64,000 nt of DNA from Rummeliibacillus stabekisii (GCF_007988965.1 NZ_BJVD01000001.1:930001-994000), one strand, 5' to 3'. Shown: positions 9,358 through 22,160, counted from the first letter of the stretch. Numbers and translations are program-made. Notes: generated from the sequence alone by a model not told the origin.

Positions 9358-9510
9358 ATGATAAAAACAGACACTTGGTGGGAATCTTTATTTTCAGGGG
9401 ATTTATCAATTGGACTATCACTGGAACGTCAACAGGAGCTAGAAGATGAAGGATTTTTGTATTTGCAAAATACAGAACGTTTTGAACGACAAGATGAGTT
9501 AACGATCTAA
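9358..9510 (+). CDS. Small hypothetical protein (50 aa)
   Basis: A 50-codon reading frame starting MIKTDTWWESLFSG, preceded by GGGAG at 8 bases and followed within 23 bases by a strong terminator hairpin, so it looks like a compact independent gene. The product is acidic, with a Trp pair near the N-terminus and a Glu/Gln-rich C-terminal half (ERQQELEDEG), and has no signal peptide or membrane helix. I do not recognise the family. It lies between the divergent aldehyde dehydrogenase and the yhgE-type gene. Confidence 0.65.
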   Translation: MIKTDTWWESLFSGDLSIGLSLERQQELEDEGFLYLQNTERFERQDELTI

Positions 9511-9532
9511 CATATACCTTCATCTTACTTCA

Positions 9533-9570
9533 AGCATGTATACGCAACTATCCGTATACATGCTTTTTTC
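9533..9570 (+). terminator. Terminator after the 50-aa gene
   Basis: AGCATGTATACG pairs perfectly with CGTATACATGCT, followed by six T residues. Confidence 0.85.
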
Positions 9571-9596
9571 ACTTTCAAAAAAAGGTGGAGACAGGA

Positions 9597-11750
9597 ATGA
9601 ACAAAAGTATCCAAATTTATAAAAGAGATATAAAAAATATTGTCATAAACAGTAGTTCAGCCATTATCATATTGGGGCTAATTATTCTACCCTCTCTTTA
9701 TGCTTGGCTTAATATCGCTGCTTCTTGGGATCCTTACGGAAAAACCAATCAGATCCCCGTTGCCATTGTTAATGAAGATCAAGGAGCAACAGCTGGGAAC
9801 CGCTCGTTTAATGCAGGGAAGGAATTAGTAGAGCAACTAAAAGGCAATCATGATATGGATTGGAAGTTTACAACAAGGACTAAGGCGTTGGATCGTTTGA
9901 ATAATGGAGACTATTTCTCTGTCATCATCATTCCTAAAGGGTTTTCTAAGGAACTAGCGACTGTCACAAGCGGGCAGCCCCAACGCGCCAAGATGGATTA
10001 CTTTGTAAACGAAAAGATTAATTCTATTGCTCCGAAAATCACCAGCAAAGGTGCTAGTGTTTTAGTCGAATCAATGAGCAGCAAATTTATCGGAACAGTG
10101 AATGGTATTATCTTTGATATTATGAACAGGCTTGGCGTAACGATGCAGGAAGAATTGCCTGATATCGAAAACTTTAAAAATTTGGTTTTCACTCTAGAAA
10201 GAGATTTACCGTCTATTTTCAACAAGCTTCAACGAGCGCAAAAGGACCTCAATAGCGCTGGTCAAATTCTTCAAAAAGCTAAAAAGGATTTGCCAGAAGC
10301 AAAGGCTTTAACACAAGATGGTCTTTCCACGATCAATCAGACATTAACTTTCATCAATAATGCAGAAACAAAAATAAATTCGCTCAAACCCCAAGTAAGA
10401 AATGATGTTGAAAAAATCCAGCATATTGCTACATCTGCCCAAGATCTCATTACAGCCTTAAACAACGATAACTTCACGCCTGCCACTTTGACTGATATGC
10501 ATAATAAACTGAACCAGCAAGCGAGTACTGCACTTGAAAGATTGACCGCTATTCACACTGCCCTGACAACACTGCAACAAAACAGCAATAATCAACAAAC
10601 AACGGAGGACCGTCAAGCGTTAGACAAAGCTTTACAGCAAACAGCCAATGCTCAACAAGCCATGGAAACCCTGCAGCAAAATATACAATCAAACACAGAC
10701 CAAGTACAAGGGCTTTCTCAAAGGGTTGGAAAGCTACGGGAGTTTTCAGATACTGCCCTCACTGGCCTAACGAATTTTACGAATGAATTCGACAATGTTA
10801 TTCAACCTACAATCGATTCACATATCAACCATATAAAAGAGATGCTAACAGGAGCGAAGGGTATATTGACAGATATCCAGTCCACTTTCCCTGAAATAAC
10901 ACGCTTATTAAACGTATCTGATAGTGCATTAGCTAGCACCAACCAAGGATTGCAAAAAGCAATTGCTGATTATCCGCTTATTCATAGTCGTGTACAAAAG
11001 CTCGCCAATCAAATACGCAGTTTCGAGAAAGAAACAAATCTTAACAGTGTCATCCAATTGCTCATCAATAATCCGACCGCTGAAAAGACCTTTTTTGAAG
11101 AACCTATTAAGATGAAAGAACATCGCGTATTCCCTATCCCTAATTATGGCACTGGCATGGCTCCGTTTTATTCTGTCTTGGCCATTTGGGTTGGCGGACT
11201 ACTGCTTGTTTCATTATTGGCGACAGACGTAGAGGATAAGCAATATACTGTTCGAGAAGTATACTTTGGTAAGCTGCTGACATTTTGGACGATTGGCCTT
11301 TTGCAAGCGCTAATTATTGTATTAGGCGACCTTTTCCTCTTAAAAGTCTCCGTACAAGCACCGCTTCCTTTTTTACTCTTTAGCTTATTTATCAGCATTG
11401 TATTCATGACCATTGTTTACACGCTCGTTTCAGTCTTCGGAAATATCGGAAAAGCCTTATCCATTGTCCTGCTTGTATTGCAGCTGGCAGGTTCAGGAGG
11501 AACATATCCTGTCGTTTTGCTACCCAAGTTTTTCCAGATCATTAATCCTTACCTTCCCTTTACCTACGCGATTTCCTTGGCTAGAGAATCTATTGGCGGG
11601 ATCATTTGGCAGAAGGTCATTTTAGACTTAACCTTCCTAGGTGGCGTCTTGCTATTTATCCTGTTATTTGGAAGTATTTTTAAAAAGCAAATGCAAACCA
11701 TGACTTTAAAAATGACCGAGAAATCCAGAAAATCTGGTTTATTCCACTAA
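9597..11750 (+). CDS. YhgE/Pip domain membrane protein (ABC-2 exporter-like)
   Basis: A 717-residue protein of the YhgE/Pip (phage infection protein) family. It has one N-terminal membrane helix (about residues 19-42), a long extracellular part with Gln/Asn-rich helical coiled-coil stretches (about 190-470), and five or so C-terminal helices resembling an ABC-2 permease. Family members are linked to export of surface or toxin-like molecules and to phage sensitivity; the role here is unknown. The ATG follows GGTGGAG by six bases; an in-frame GTG four codons upstream overlaps that ribosome binding site and was not used. Confidence 0.85.
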   Translation: MNKSIQIYKRDIKNIVINSSSAIIILGLIILPSLYAWLNIAASWDPYGKTNQIPVAIVNEDQGATAGNRSFNAGKELVEQLKGNHDMDWKFTTRTKALDRLNNGDYFSVIIIPKGFSKELATVTSGQPQRAKMDYFVNEKINSIAPKITSKGASVLVESMSSKFIGTVNGIIFDIMNRLGVTMQEELPDIENFKNLVFTLERDLPSIFNKLQRAQKDLNSAGQILQKAKKDLPEAKALTQDGLSTINQTLTFINNAETKINSLKPQVRNDVEKIQHIATSAQDLITALNNDNFTPATLTDMHNKLNQQASTALERLTAIHTALTTLQQNSNNQQTTEDRQALDKALQQTANAQQAMETLQQNIQSNTDQVQGLSQRVGKLREFSDTALTGLTNFTNEFDNVIQPTIDSHINHIKEMLTGAKGILTDIQSTFPEITRLLNVSDSALASTNQGLQKAIADYPLIHSRVQKLANQIRSFEKETNLNSVIQLLINNPTAEKTFFEEPIKMKEHRVFPIPNYGTGMAPFYSVLAIWVGGLLLVSLLATDVEDKQYTVREVYFGKLLTFWTIGLLQALIIVLGDLFLLKVSVQAPLPFLLFSLFISIVFMTIVYTLVSVFGNIGKALSIVLLVLQLAGSGGTYPVVLLPKFFQIINPYLPFTYAISLARESIGGIIWQKVILDLTFLGGVLLFILLFGSIFKKQMQTMTLKMTEKSRKSGLFH

Positions 11751-11859
11751 ATCTACGTATTTCACATCAAAACGATACAACGTATTGACATTTGATGTTT
11801 TGAAAATTATGATAGATGGAGATTCTTACACAAGTAAGACTCAATAATCTCAAATAAGA

Positions 11860-11888
11860 GCCTTGCACAATTCCTGTGCAAGGCTTTT
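11860..11888 (+). terminator. Terminator after the yhgE-type gene
   Basis: GCCTTGCACA/TGTGCAAGGC stem with TTTTGT tail, about 110 bases after the stop codon. Confidence 0.7.
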
Positions 11889-11932
11889 GTTTGCACTTTA
11901 TCCTACAAATGATTCATTTCAGTAAAAATAGC

Positions 11933-12084
11933 TTGTCTTTTTTAAAAACCGTACTATAATATACAATTAGGTGCCAAACCTACGTGAGATTTATTCGTAA
12001 ATCATCACAAAAAGGAACTCCATAACAGCACGGATTGCTGGGAGTTCTTTTCTATTAGCAGGCAGATGAGCGCCTGCTTTTTTA
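11933..12084 (+). ncRNA. Candidate small structured RNA with its own promoter
   Basis: A sigma-A promoter, TTGTCT (11933-11938), 16 bases, TATAAT (11955-11960), is followed by about 118 bases with no credible reading frame but dense structure. There is a small AGGT/ACCT hairpin. A 10-bp stem with one bulged A and a TTCG tetraloop covers 11984-12008. A GAACTCC/GGAGTTC stem with inner CAGC/GCTG covers 12015-12047. The final GCAGGC/GCCTGC terminator (12058-12077) ends in a T run. No gene on this strand follows; the neighbour is convergent pitA. I do not recognise the RNA class. Confidence 0.6.
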
Positions 12085-12166
12085 TTTTGATTTGAAATTC
12101 CATACCATCTTTTTCTTCAGAGAAAACCTCCAAAGTTATTCTACATACAAACAATCCATACACAAT

Positions 12167-12197
12167 AAAAACTGCCAACTCCAAAAGAGATTGACAG
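12167..12197 (-). terminator. Terminator of the pit operon
   Basis: On the minus strand CTGTCAATCTC pairs with GAGTTGGCAG (one bulge) followed by a T run, 10 bases after the pitA stop. Confidence 0.7.
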
Positions 12198-12207
12198 CCT
12201 AATTCTA

Positions 12208-13206
12208 TTAAAATATTAAGTTTAGTATAAAATAACAAATGGCAGCTAAGGCAGCCGACGTTGGCATCGTAATAATCCATGTCATAACAATTTTGCGGGC
12301 TACTCCCCATTTAACGGCTTTTACTCGTTGTGCCGCGCCTACACCCATAATAGATGAAGAAATAACATGAGTTGTACTTACAGGCAAATGGATCAGCGTC
12401 GCACCGAAGATAATGGACGCGGATGCTAAGTCTGCAGCCGCTCCATTAATTGGCCGAAGCTTCATAATTTTGCCGCCTACAGTTTTGATAATTTTATAGC
12501 CTCCGATTGACGTACCTAACCCCATCGCAGTAGCTGCTGCAATCCGCACCCATGTTTGAATTTCATCGCCTGTTTGCCAGCCTGCAGCAATTAACGCCAT
12601 TGTCATAATACCCATAGCTTTTTGGGCATCATTAGTGCCGTGTGTAAATGATTGAATCGCTGCTGTACAAATTTGCAAGTAGCGGATCCCTTTATTGGTC
12701 TTATAAAGATGTGCCTTTTTAAAGATGACTTTGAAAAGAGACATCACAATGAATCCCATGGCAATCGCAATGAACGGCGAAAGAAGCAATGCTTCCAAAA
12801 TTTTAAGGAAACCACCGTAATTCAAGATGCTAAAGCCTGCAGCTGCAATAGCTGCACCTGCAATCGATCCAATGATGGCATGCGAGGAACTAGATGGAAT
12901 ACCGAAATACCATGTCACTAAATTCCATATAATCGCTGCTATTAATGCTGCAAGAATTACCACTGACCCATTCTCTAAGGCGAAAGGATCGACAATATCC
13001 TTGGTAATGGCTTTCGCAACTCCTGTAAAAGTGATAGCTCCGATAAAGTTCATTACAGCAGCCATCATAACAGCTACTTTTGGCGATAATGCTCTTGTGG
13101 ATACTGAAGTGGCAATCGCATTAGCTGTATCGTGGAACCCATTGATAAAATCAAATGCTAAAGCGAAAATAACAACGAGAACTGTTAATAGTATGATTGA
13201 ATCCAT
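12208..13206 (-). CDS. pitA: Low-affinity inorganic phosphate transporter PitA
   Basis: Ion-coupled phosphate permease of the PiT family, 332 residues with about ten membrane helices. The two signature repeats are seen in GFHDTANAIATS near the N-terminus and THGTNDAQKAMG in the second half. It is the second gene of a two-gene unit after a DUF47/PhoU-like partner, 14 bases away, which is the usual arrangement. A terminator follows directly. Confidence 0.93.
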   Translation of the reverse strand: MDSIILLTVLVVIFALAFDFINGFHDTANAIATSVSTRALSPKVAVMMAAVMNFIGAITFTGVAKAITKDIVDPFALENGSVVILAALIAAIIWNLVTWYFGIPSSSSHAIIGSIAGAAIAAAGFSILNYGGFLKILEALLLSPFIAIAMGFIVMSLFKVIFKKAHLYKTNKGIRYLQICTAAIQSFTHGTNDAQKAMGIMTMALIAAGWQTGDEIQTWVRIAAATAMGLGTSIGGYKIIKTVGGKIMKLRPINGAAADLASASIIFGATLIHLPVSTTHVISSSIMGVGAAQRVKAVKWGVARKIVMTWIITMPTSAALAAICYFILNLIF

Positions 13207-13220
13207 GCTGCACTCACTTT

Positions 13221-13841
13221 CTATGCATTACGCATAATGATGGTTTCCATTGTATTTGCTACTTTTTGACATTCATCCGCAATATCTTCTAGTTGCTCGT
13301 AAATATCTTTAAATTGAATAATGCGGATTGGGTCTTTTTCATGTAAGAATAACTGTTTAATGGATACACGCAGTACTTCATCACATTTACTTTCGTAATC
13401 TTTTATTAAAATTGCATTTTCACGCATGCTTGTTAGATTTTTATTTTGCAATTTCTCCATTGCTTTCACAATTTCATCTGTACTCTTCACAATATATTCG
13501 ATAAATGTATTCATAGATTCATCAATATCTGTTAACGCAAACATATCAAAATGTGCAATACATTCTTCCATGCCGTCCAGTACATCATCCATGCTGTTGG
13601 CTAGTGCCAAAATATCTTCACGTTCAATTGGAGTCATAAACGATTTATTCAACATCACAATTAACTCATGAATCAACGTGTCACCGTCAGTTTCATACTT
13701 TTTCATTTTTGTGCTAATTTCCTGTAGATCCTCAAAATTTTTAATTCGAAAATCATTGGCAAAATGCAAGGCTTCTTGTACATTCACTGATATTTTAACT
13801 AAGGCATCAAAAAATGGATCTACTTTCTTTCGACTAAACAT
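13221..13841 (-). CDS. DUF47 PhoU-like Pit accessory protein
   Basis: A 206-residue, entirely helical cytoplasmic protein of the DUF47 (YkaA) family, related to PhoU and almost always encoded with pit transporters, where it is thought to regulate transport. The start MFSRKKVDPFFDAL follows an AGGGGGA site. It is promoter-proximal to pitA with a 14-base gap. The 190 bases upstream are AT-rich and must hold the promoter; I could not single out one convincing box pair. Confidence 0.9.
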   Translation of the reverse strand: MFSRKKVDPFFDALVKISVNVQEALHFANDFRIKNFEDLQEISTKMKKYETDGDTLIHELIVMLNKSFMTPIEREDILALANSMDDVLDGMEECIAHFDMFALTDIDESMNTFIEYIVKSTDEIVKAMEKLQNKNLTSMRENAILIKDYESKCDEVLRVSIKQLFLHEKDPIRIIQFKDIYEQLEDIADECQKVANTMETIIMRNA

Positions 13842-14027
13842 AAAATCCCCCTGAAAAAGTTAGTATATACTATGTGCTGTTTGCAAAAATAGCATATCAG
13901 TAATTAAAATAAATTGCTTGTAAATTTACACTACTTAATAGAACATTTACAATCCTGTAACATTACTTACTAACTTTTTCAATAATTTCGATTTTATTCT
14001 CTTATAAACCTGAATATAAACTTCAAC

Positions 14028-15308
<1,281 letters not shown>

Positions 15309-15314
15309 TCATTG

Positions 15315-16850
15315 TTAATGTTTAAAATGTCGAACACCTGTGAATACCATGGAAATTCCATATTCATCCGCTTTTTGTATAGAATCCATATCTCTAATAG
15401 ATCCTCCGGGCTGAATAATGGCTGTAATGCCCGCCTTAGCAGCAGCTTCTACTGTGTCCTCCATTGGGAAAAAGGCATCTGAAGCCATAATACTGCCTGC
15501 TGCTTTTTCTCCTGCCTGTTCTAAGGCAATGCTAGCTGCGCCTATTCGGTTCATTTGACCTGCTCCCACACCAAGTGTCATTTGATCGTTGGAGACAACA
15601 ATTGCATTGGATTTAACATGTTTCACAACCTTCCAGCCAAATTTCAACGCCTGCCACTCTGTTTCAGTCGGCTTCCGTTTTGTAGGCACTGTAGTTGTCG
15701 TTTCATCCAGCTTGGCATTATCACTATCTTGTACCAACAGCCCGCCTTCAATGGAAGAGATTCTTCTTTCTACATTTGAACTAGCCTCAAATGGGATGGT
15801 TAACAGACGAATATTCTTCTTCGCTTTTAAGAGATTGAGCGCTTCTGGTGTAAATGAAGGAGCGATAATAATTTCCAAGAAAATGCCGCTGAGTTTCTCA
15901 GCTGTTTTCACATCAACGGTTCGATTTAAAGCCACTATTCCTCCGAAAATAGAAGTTTCATCTGCTTCAAACGCCTTAGCAAAAGCTTCGGCTATTGTGT
16001 CACCTGTACCTACACCACAAGGATTACTATGCTTCACAGCAACCGCCGCGGGTTCTGCAAATTCCTTGGCAATTTGAATGGCCGCGTCTGCATCATTGAT
16101 ATTGTTGTAGGAAAGTGCTTTTCCATGAAGCTGTTTTGCTTTAGCGATTGAGAAAAGAGAGCCTAGTGGCTTTTCATAGAATGCAGCTTTCTGATGTGGA
16201 TTCTCTCCGTAACGCAAGTTTTGTTTTAATTGGTAAGTCACTGTTAGACTTTCCGGATTTTCCTCCCCTGATATCTCTGTCATATATTGGGCAATTATCG
16301 TGTCATAGGCTGCTGTATGGCGAAAAACCTTCGCAGCTAGCTTCCGATTTGTTTCAAATGAAACACTTCCTGTATCAGCTAATTCTAAAAGGATGCCTTC
16401 ATAATCTGCTGGGTCAACAACCGCCGTAACATATTGATGGTTTTTAGCACTTGATCGAAGCATCGATGGTCCTCCGATGTCAATATTCTCGATGGCTTCT
16501 TCCCAAGTTACATCTGGTTTTTCAATGGTTTGTTGGAATGGATATAAATTGACGCAAACAAGCTGAATGGGTGCGATGCCATGCTCTTCTATCTGACGAA
16601 GATGGCTTTCTTCACCATGCTTTGCTAACAGTGCTCCATGAACCATTGGGTGGAGTGTCTTTACTCGTCCTTCCAAAATTTCAGGAAAACCGGTCACTTC
16701 ACTGATGCCTGTCACTTCAATGCCCTCGTCCAATAGTGCCTTTTTTGTACCGCCTGTTGAAATAATTTCAAATCCAGCATTCTTTAAACCCTTCGCAAAA
16801 TCAATAATCCCTTTTTTATCTGATACACTCAGCAATGCTCGTTTAGACAT
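15315..16850 (-). CDS. purH: Bifunctional AICAR transformylase/IMP cyclohydrolase PurH
   Basis: Carries out the last two steps to IMP. The 511 residues comprise an N-terminal cyclohydrolase (MGS-like) domain beginning [12 protein letters not shown] and a C-terminal formyltransferase with the LRYGENPHQ and VKHSNPCG motifs. The start was placed at the ATG behind AGGAGG (six bases); five extra residues upstream were dropped. The gap to purN is 11 bases. Confidence 0.97.
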   Translation of the reverse strand: MSKRALLSVSDKKGIIDFAKGLKNAGFEIISTGGTKKALLDEGIEVTGISEVTGFPEILEGRVKTLHPMVHGALLAKHGEESHLRQIEEHGIAPIQLVCVNLYPFQQTIEKPDVTWEEAIENIDIGGPSMLRSSAKNHQYVTAVVDPADYEGILLELADTGSVSFETNRKLAAKVFRHTAAYDTIIAQYMTEISGEENPESLTVTYQLKQNLRYGENPHQKAAFYEKPLGSLFSIAKAKQLHGKALSYNNINDADAAIQIAKEFAEPAAVAVKHSNPCGVGTGDTIAEAFAKAFEADETSIFGGIVALNRTVDVKTAEKLSGIFLEIIIAPSFTPEALNLLKAKKNIRLLTIPFEASSNVERRISSIEGGLLVQDSDNAKLDETTTTVPTKRKPTETEWQALKFGWKVVKHVKSNAIVVSNDQMTLGVGAGQMNRIGAASIALEQAGEKAAGSIMASDAFFPMEDTVEAAAKAGITAIIQPGGSIRDMDSIQKADEYGISMVFTGVRHFKH

Positions 16851-16861
16851 ATGATTCCTCC

Positions 16862-17446
16862 TCAACCTATGTTTACATGCTCTTGTTGAAATAGTTCTTT
16901 TAAAACAGATGGATAAAGACGATGTTCTACTATTTGAATACGTTTCTTCAACGACTCTTCCGTGTCATTCTCATAAATTCGCACGGACTCCTGTGCAATG
17001 ACAGGTCCTGTATCCATGCCTTCGTCCACATAATGGACGGTGACGCCTGTCTCCTTTGCCTTTGCATCAAGTGCCTGCCCTATTGCATCTTTACCAGGAA
17101 AAGCTGGTAGTAGTGAAGGATGGATATTAATGATTCGTCCTTCGTATTCCCGTAGAATGGTCGGTCCAATAAGGCGCATATAGCCAGCTAAAATGAGATA
17201 GTCCACTCCTTCTGCAAGTAGATGCTCTAGGATTACTTCCTCATATGCCTTTTTATCTTCGTATTCCTTTGGATTAAAGCAAAAAATAGGAAGTCCCAAG
17301 CCTTGTGCACGTTGTACAACATAAGCCTCGTGATGATCACAGACAAGAAGGGATGTTTTTATTTTTAGTTCTTTCTTTGCTTCAGCTTCCATGATGGATT
17401 GAAAGTTTGAGCCGTTGCCTGATGCAAAAATAGCAATCTTTTTCAT
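16862..17446 (-). CDS. purN: Phosphoribosylglycinamide formyltransferase PurN
   Basis: Transfers formyl from 10-formyl-tetrahydrofolate to GAR. The 194 residues include the GSNFQSI phosphate loop near the N-terminus, the catalytic region [14 protein letters not shown] (Asn, His) and an [13 protein letters not shown] motif with the catalytic Asp. Its ATG shares one base with the purM stop (TAATG), indicating translational coupling. Confidence 0.97.
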   Translation of the reverse strand: MKKIAIFASGNGSNFQSIMEAEAKKELKIKTSLLVCDHHEAYVVQRAQGLGLPIFCFNPKEYEDKKAYEEVILEHLLAEGVDYLILAGYMRLIGPTILREYEGRIINIHPSLLPAFPGKDAIGQALDAKAKETGVTVHYVDEGMDTGPVIAQESVRIYENDTEESLKKRIQIVEHRLYPSVLKELFQQEHVNIG

Positions 17447-18462
17447 TAGGCAAACGACACTCCTTCCCCTGCAACTGTTTCGCCAATAATATAGGCTTCT
17501 TCACCTGATTTTTTAAATTGAGCTACAGCACGTTCGGCATCTTCACGCTTCACGATCACAGCCAAACCAATGCCCATATTAAAGATTTGGTACATTTCAT
17601 GTGTTGAGATTTGCCCTTTTTTCTGCAATAAAGAAAATATTGGGTGAACCTTCCAGGTGTCGAGTTTCACAGCTGCTCCTACTCCGGCAGGCAGCATGCG
17701 AGGGAGATTTTCTACAAAACCTCCACCTGTAATATGGGCCATTCCTTTGATTTCAAATTCTTGCATCGCAGCCTGAATAGCTCTTACGTAAATTCTCGTA
17801 GGTGTAAGCAGCACATCGCCTAGTACCCCATCAATCTCCTCAACATACTGATCCAAAGGCATATCTTCAACAACTTTTCGTACTAACGAAAACCCATTAC
17901 TATGAATGCCGCTTGAAGCAAGTCCAATAATCGCATCGCCAGGCTGGATGGATGCTCCTGTGATTAATTGAGATTTCTCGCATGCCCCTACAGCGAAACC
18001 AGCCACATCATATTCATCCGCATCATACATGCCAGGCATTTCAGCTGTTTCGCCACCGATCAATGCACAGCCTGCTTGCTCACAGCCCTCTGCAATTCCT
18101 TTTACAATGTCTTCAATACGTTCCGGCACAGCTTTGCCCAACGCAATATAATCAAGAAAATAAAGTGGCTGTGCTCCCTGTACGACAATATCGTTTACAC
18201 ACATTGCGACACAGTCAATGCCGATTGTGTCATGGCGTCCCATCTTCATCGCTAGAAGAAGCTTTGTCCCAACGCCATCTGTACCTGATACTAAGACAGG
18301 TTCCTTTAAACCTAGTGTGGAAAGGTCAAATAGTCCGCCGAAGCCGCCAAGTCCACTCATCACTTCTGGCCTCATCGTTCTTGCCACATGTTTTTTCATG
18401 CGTTCTACGGATTCATAGCCGGCTTCAATATCTACACCAGCTTGTTTGTATGCATTTGCCAT
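17446..18462 (-). CDS. purM: Phosphoribosylformylglycinamidine cyclo-ligase PurM
   Basis: AIR synthetase, 338 residues, with the family motifs [17 protein letters not shown] and [14 protein letters not shown]. The start [15 protein letters not shown] follows GGAGT at six bases and matches the usual family N-terminus; the longer frame adds seven residues. A 54-base gap separates it from purF. Confidence 0.97.
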   Translation of the reverse strand: MANAYKQAGVDIEAGYESVERMKKHVARTMRPEVMSGLGGFGGLFDLSTLGLKEPVLVSGTDGVGTKLLLAMKMGRHDTIGIDCVAMCVNDIVVQGAQPLYFLDYIALGKAVPERIEDIVKGIAEGCEQAGCALIGGETAEMPGMYDADEYDVAGFAVGACEKSQLITGASIQPGDAIIGLASSGIHSNGFSLVRKVVEDMPLDQYVEEIDGVLGDVLLTPTRIYVRAIQAAMQEFEIKGMAHITGGGFVENLPRMLPAGVGAAVKLDTWKVHPIFSLLQKKGQISTHEMYQIFNMGIGLAVIVKREDAERAVAQFKKSGEEAYIIGETVAGEGVSFA

Positions 18463-18516
18463 GGAATGACTCCTTTTTAGCATTTCTATTTTTTACCAAT
18501 ATTAATTGTTTGAGCG

Positions 18517-19953
18517 TCAGTTAGCTCCCAATTTTACTTCTTCTACTGTTAGATTTTCTGATACAGGTTCTGATGCCGGATAAATTTCCGTTGGGTATTG
18601 GCCTGTAAAACATGCTAAGCATTGCCCTCCATCTGCATAAGGCCTACCAATTCCCTTGACCATGCCCTCTACACTTAAGAAAGTAAGCGAGTCTGCTCCA
18701 ATCAATTCACGCAGCTCCTCGACTGACAGTTTCGATGCGATCAGTTCGTCTTGCGTCGATGTATCGATACCATAAAAGCAAGGATTTTTAATAGGCGGTG
18801 AGCTGATACAAACATGCACTTCTTTCGCCCCCGCTTCTTTCAGCATGGCTACAATTCTTTTGCTTGTTGTTCCTCGTACGATCGAATCATCGACCATGAC
18901 TACACGTTTACCTTCTACAACCCCTCTCACAGGTGAGAGCTTCATTTTCACCCCTTGCTCCCGAAGAGACTGTGATGGCTGGATAAATGTTCGTCCGACA
19001 TAACGGTTTTTTATGAGGCCCATCTCGTATGGAATACCAGATGCTTCCGCATAGCCAATCGCTACTGAAACGCCAGAATCGGGTACCCCCGTCACGACAT
19101 CTGCATGGATCACTGATTCTAGCGCCAGCTGTTTCCCCAAATTTTTACGCGCTGTATGAACATTAATTCCATCTACATTGCTGTCAGGACGAGAGAAATA
19201 AACATATTCCATTGAACACATCGAGCGCTGTGTCGCATGTGCGAATCTCTCAGAATGAATGCCTTCCTCATTAATGATCACAAGCTCACCCGGTTCAATA
19301 TCCCGTATAAATTGAGCGCCGACGATGTCTAAGGCGCATGTTTCAGAAGCTACAACAACCGCATCGCCAATCTTTCCTAAAGACAATGGCCTAAGACCAT
19401 GTGGATCAAGAGCTACCATCATTTCCGTCTCGGTCATAATTAAAAAAGCATAAGCTCCCTTTAACATCCCAAGCGCATTTTTAACACGCGTCTTCAAATC
19501 TGCGAAACCGCCACGTTTAATTAAATGAGCAAGAACTTCCGTGTCTGAAGTGGTCTGAAAAATGCTTCCCTGTGCTTCTAGCTGATCTTTTAACTGTGCC
19601 GCATTCACCAGATTTCCATTGTGTGCCAGTGCAAGCCCACCGCTTTGTGAGTTAAAGAGGAATGGCTGGACATTTTCATATCCGCCACCTCCTGCTGTTG
19701 CATAACGTACATGCCCAATCGCCGCATGCCCTGAAAGGCCTTGCATTTTTTCTGGTGTGAATATTTCTGTGACAAGCCCTTCGCCTTTTGCACCGGTTAG
19801 ATTTTTTCCATCTGTTAAAACCATTCCGCATCCTTCTTGCCCTCTGTGCTGGAGACTATGGAGTCCGTAATATGTAATATTTGCTGCATCCTGATGGCCC
19901 CATATCCCAAATACGCCGCATTCTTCATTTAAACCCTTTAATTCAGCAAGCAT
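18517..19953 (-). CDS. purF: Amidophosphoribosyltransferase PurF
   Basis: Committed step of purine synthesis: glutamine-dependent formation of phosphoribosylamine. The 478-residue protein starts [16 protein letters not shown]; the Cys after the short propeptide (position 12) is the amidotransferase nucleophile once cleaved. The PRPP motif [13 protein letters not shown] is present, and the CLACFTG segment matches the iron-sulfur-type Bacillus enzyme. The start sits behind AAGGAG and overlaps the purL end by 16 bases; an in-frame start six codons earlier lacks a site. Confidence 0.96.
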   Translation of the reverse strand: MLAELKGLNEECGVFGIWGHQDAANITYYGLHSLQHRGQEGCGMVLTDGKNLTGAKGEGLVTEIFTPEKMQGLSGHAAIGHVRYATAGGGGYENVQPFLFNSQSGGLALAHNGNLVNAAQLKDQLEAQGSIFQTTSDTEVLAHLIKRGGFADLKTRVKNALGMLKGAYAFLIMTETEMMVALDPHGLRPLSLGKIGDAVVVASETCALDIVGAQFIRDIEPGELVIINEEGIHSERFAHATQRSMCSMEYVYFSRPDSNVDGINVHTARKNLGKQLALESVIHADVVTGVPDSGVSVAIGYAEASGIPYEMGLIKNRYVGRTFIQPSQSLREQGVKMKLSPVRGVVEGKRVVMVDDSIVRGTTSKRIVAMLKEAGAKEVHVCISSPPIKNPCFYGIDTSTQDELIASKLSVEELRELIGADSLTFLSVEGMVKGIGRPYADGGQCLACFTGQYPTEIYPASEPVSENLTVEEVKLGAN

Positions 19954-22160
19954 GGGATTGCTCCTTTCCACACATCCTGCAATTCTTGGACAGCCGCATC
20001 TATTAGTAGCTCTCCTTTTTCGTTATGAACGATAAGCTTTGGAGTGGACGTCACTTTCCCGAGACATACTGCATCATCCATCACTGCTTCAAATGCAGCT
20101 TGATTCTCTTCCTTAATCGATAGAAGGAAACGAGATTGTGTTTCACCGAAGAGTGCTGCTGTTTCAATACCTTTTATAGATACTTTTGCTCCCAATTGAT
20201 TTTGACCAAATAATGATTCAGCCAGTGCGATAGATAGTCCACCTTCAGAAATGTCATGAGCTGATGCAACAAGTCCTGATCGAATCGCTTGAAGCAATTG
20301 GGATTGGCGCTTTTGTTCGATTTCTAAATCAATAGCTGGGGCACTCCCAAAGATTTTTCCTTCTACCATCTTTTGGAGTTCACTTCCACCAAACTCTTCC
20401 TTTGCCTCGCCGATGATATAAATCAAATCACCCGCATCTTTAAACGTTTGTGTCGTGATATGTGCTGTATCTTCAATAAGCCCTACCATGCCTACTACAG
20501 GGGTTGGGTATACTGCTTCACCATTTGTTTCATTGTAGAGCGAAACATTACCGCCAATTACCGGCGTTTTCAGCGTTCTGCAAGCTTCGCTCATTCCGTC
20601 AGCCGCTTGCTCAAGCTGCCAGAAAATCTCTGGCTTTTCCGGGTTGCCGAAATTCAAGCAATCTGTAATAGCAAGTGGCTCTCCGCCGGAACATACAATA
20701 TTTCTAGCTGCTTCGGCTACAGCGATTTTCCCTCCGTTTTCAGGGTCTAAGTATAAGTAACGCGAATTGCAGTCTGTTGTCATTGCAAGAGCCTTTTTCG
20801 TTCCTCGAATGCGGACAACTGCGGCATCAGAGCCCGGCGCTACGACTGTATTTGTTCTCACCATATAATCATATTGGTTGTACACCCACTCTTTGCTGGC
20901 AATAGTAGGCTGTGCCAAAAGATTCAAAAGAGTCTCTTTATAATCTGTAACCACTGGAACTTTTATGTTCATTGCTTGGAAATCGCGGAAAAACTGCGGC
21001 TCTTTTGATGGTTTATGATAGACTGGTGCATCCTCGGCAAGTGCATCCACCGGCACCTGTGCTACTTTTTCGCCCTGATGGAATAGTGTCAATTGGTGAT
21101 CATCTGTTACTCTTCCAATAGATACGGCTTCAAGGCCATATTTCGAAAACAATTCGACGATTTCGTTTTCACGACCCTTCTTAACAACAAGTAGCATGCG
21201 CTCCTGTGACTCGGAAAGCATCATTTCATAGGCGGTCATATTTGTTTCGCGTTGTGGAACATGATCGAGATTCATTTCAATGCCAGAACCAGCTTTGCTT
21301 GCCATTTCGGCAGAAGAACTGGTTAAACCTGCTGCACCCATATCTTGTATGCCAACAAGCGCATCTGATTGAACAAGCTCAAGACATGCCTCAAGCAATA
21401 GTTTTTCCATAAACGGATCACCGACTTGAACGGCAGGGCGTTTTTCTTCGGATGCTTGGGAAAGCTCCTCTGAAGCAAATGTAGCTCCATGAATTCCATC
21501 GCGTCCTGTTTTTGCACCTACATACATGACAGTATTCCCTATGCCATGCGCTTGGCCTTTTTTGATATCCTTATGTGCAATTAAACCGACGCACATCGCA
21601 TTGACAAGAGGATTGCCTTCATAGGAAGAATCAAACTGGATTTCTCCTCCTACTGTTGGAATGCCAATGCAATTTCCATATCCTGCAATACCTGCAACTA
21701 CTTCTTTGAACAGGTATTTCACACGAGGATTTTGCAGTTCTCCAAAACGAAGCGAATTTAATAAAGCAATAGGGCGTGCTCCCATCGAAAAGACATCACG
21801 GATAATACCCCCTACACCTGTGGCAGCTCCTTGATAGGGTTCGATAGCCGATGGATGATTGTGGCTTTCGATTTTAAATACAACGGCTAAATCGTCACCG
21901 ATATCGACAATCCCTGCTCCTTCACCTGGTCCCTGTAATACTTTTTCGCCTGTTACAGGAAACTTCTTTAAAATGGGCTTTGAATTTTTATAGGAGCAAT
22001 GTTCTGACCACATGACAGAAAAAAGACCTGTTTCCGTGTAGTTAGGCGTGCGTCCCAGAATTTTTTCAACCAATGCAAATTCTTCATCAGATAATCCCAT
22101 TTCAGCATACAAACGATTTTCTTTAATGGATTCAACAGTAGGTTCAAGCAGTAACGACAT
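19938..22160 (-). CDS. purL: FGAM synthase subunit PurL (small-type)
   Basis: Large catalytic subunit of the three-protein FGAM synthase (PurL-PurQ-PurS) typical of Gram-positives. At 740 residues it is the short form without fused glutaminase. It shows the [11 protein letters not shown] signature, the [18 protein letters not shown] motif and GGNVSLYNE in the second half. It overlaps purQ by 17 bases and purF by 16, so the subunits are translationally linked. Confidence 0.97.
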   Translation of the reverse strand: MSLLLEPTVESIKENRLYAEMGLSDEEFALVEKILGRTPNYTETGLFSVMWSEHCSYKNSKPILKKFPVTGEKVLQGPGEGAGIVDIGDDLAVVFKIESHNHPSAIEPYQGAATGVGGIIRDVFSMGARPIALLNSLRFGELQNPRVKYLFKEVVAGIAGYGNCIGIPTVGGEIQFDSSYEGNPLVNAMCVGLIAHKDIKKGQAHGIGNTVMYVGAKTGRDGIHGATFASEELSQASEEKRPAVQVGDPFMEKLLLEACLELVQSDALVGIQDMGAAGLTSSSAEMASKAGSGIEMNLDHVPQRETNMTAYEMMLSESQERMLLVVKKGRENEIVELFSKYGLEAVSIGRVTDDHQLTLFHQGEKVAQVPVDALAEDAPVYHKPSKEPQFFRDFQAMNIKVPVVTDYKETLLNLLAQPTIASKEWVYNQYDYMVRTNTVVAPGSDAAVVRIRGTKKALAMTTDCNSRYLYLDPENGGKIAVAEAARNIVCSGGEPLAITDCLNFGNPEKPEIFWQLEQAADGMSEACRTLKTPVIGGNVSLYNETNGEAVYPTPVVGMVGLIEDTAHITTQTFKDAGDLIYIIGEAKEEFGGSELQKMVEGKIFGSAPAIDLEIEQKRQSQLLQAIRSGLVASAHDISEGGLSIALAESLFGQNQLGAKVSIKGIETAALFGETQSRFLLSIKEENQAAFEAVMDDAVCLGKVTSTPKLIVHNEKGELLIDAAVQELQDVWKGAIPCLLN

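Noticed and set aside
12005-12310. 101-codon minus-strand frame overlapping the end of pitA
   Set aside because: Out of frame with pitA and covers the pitA terminator and the antisense of the candidate small RNA.
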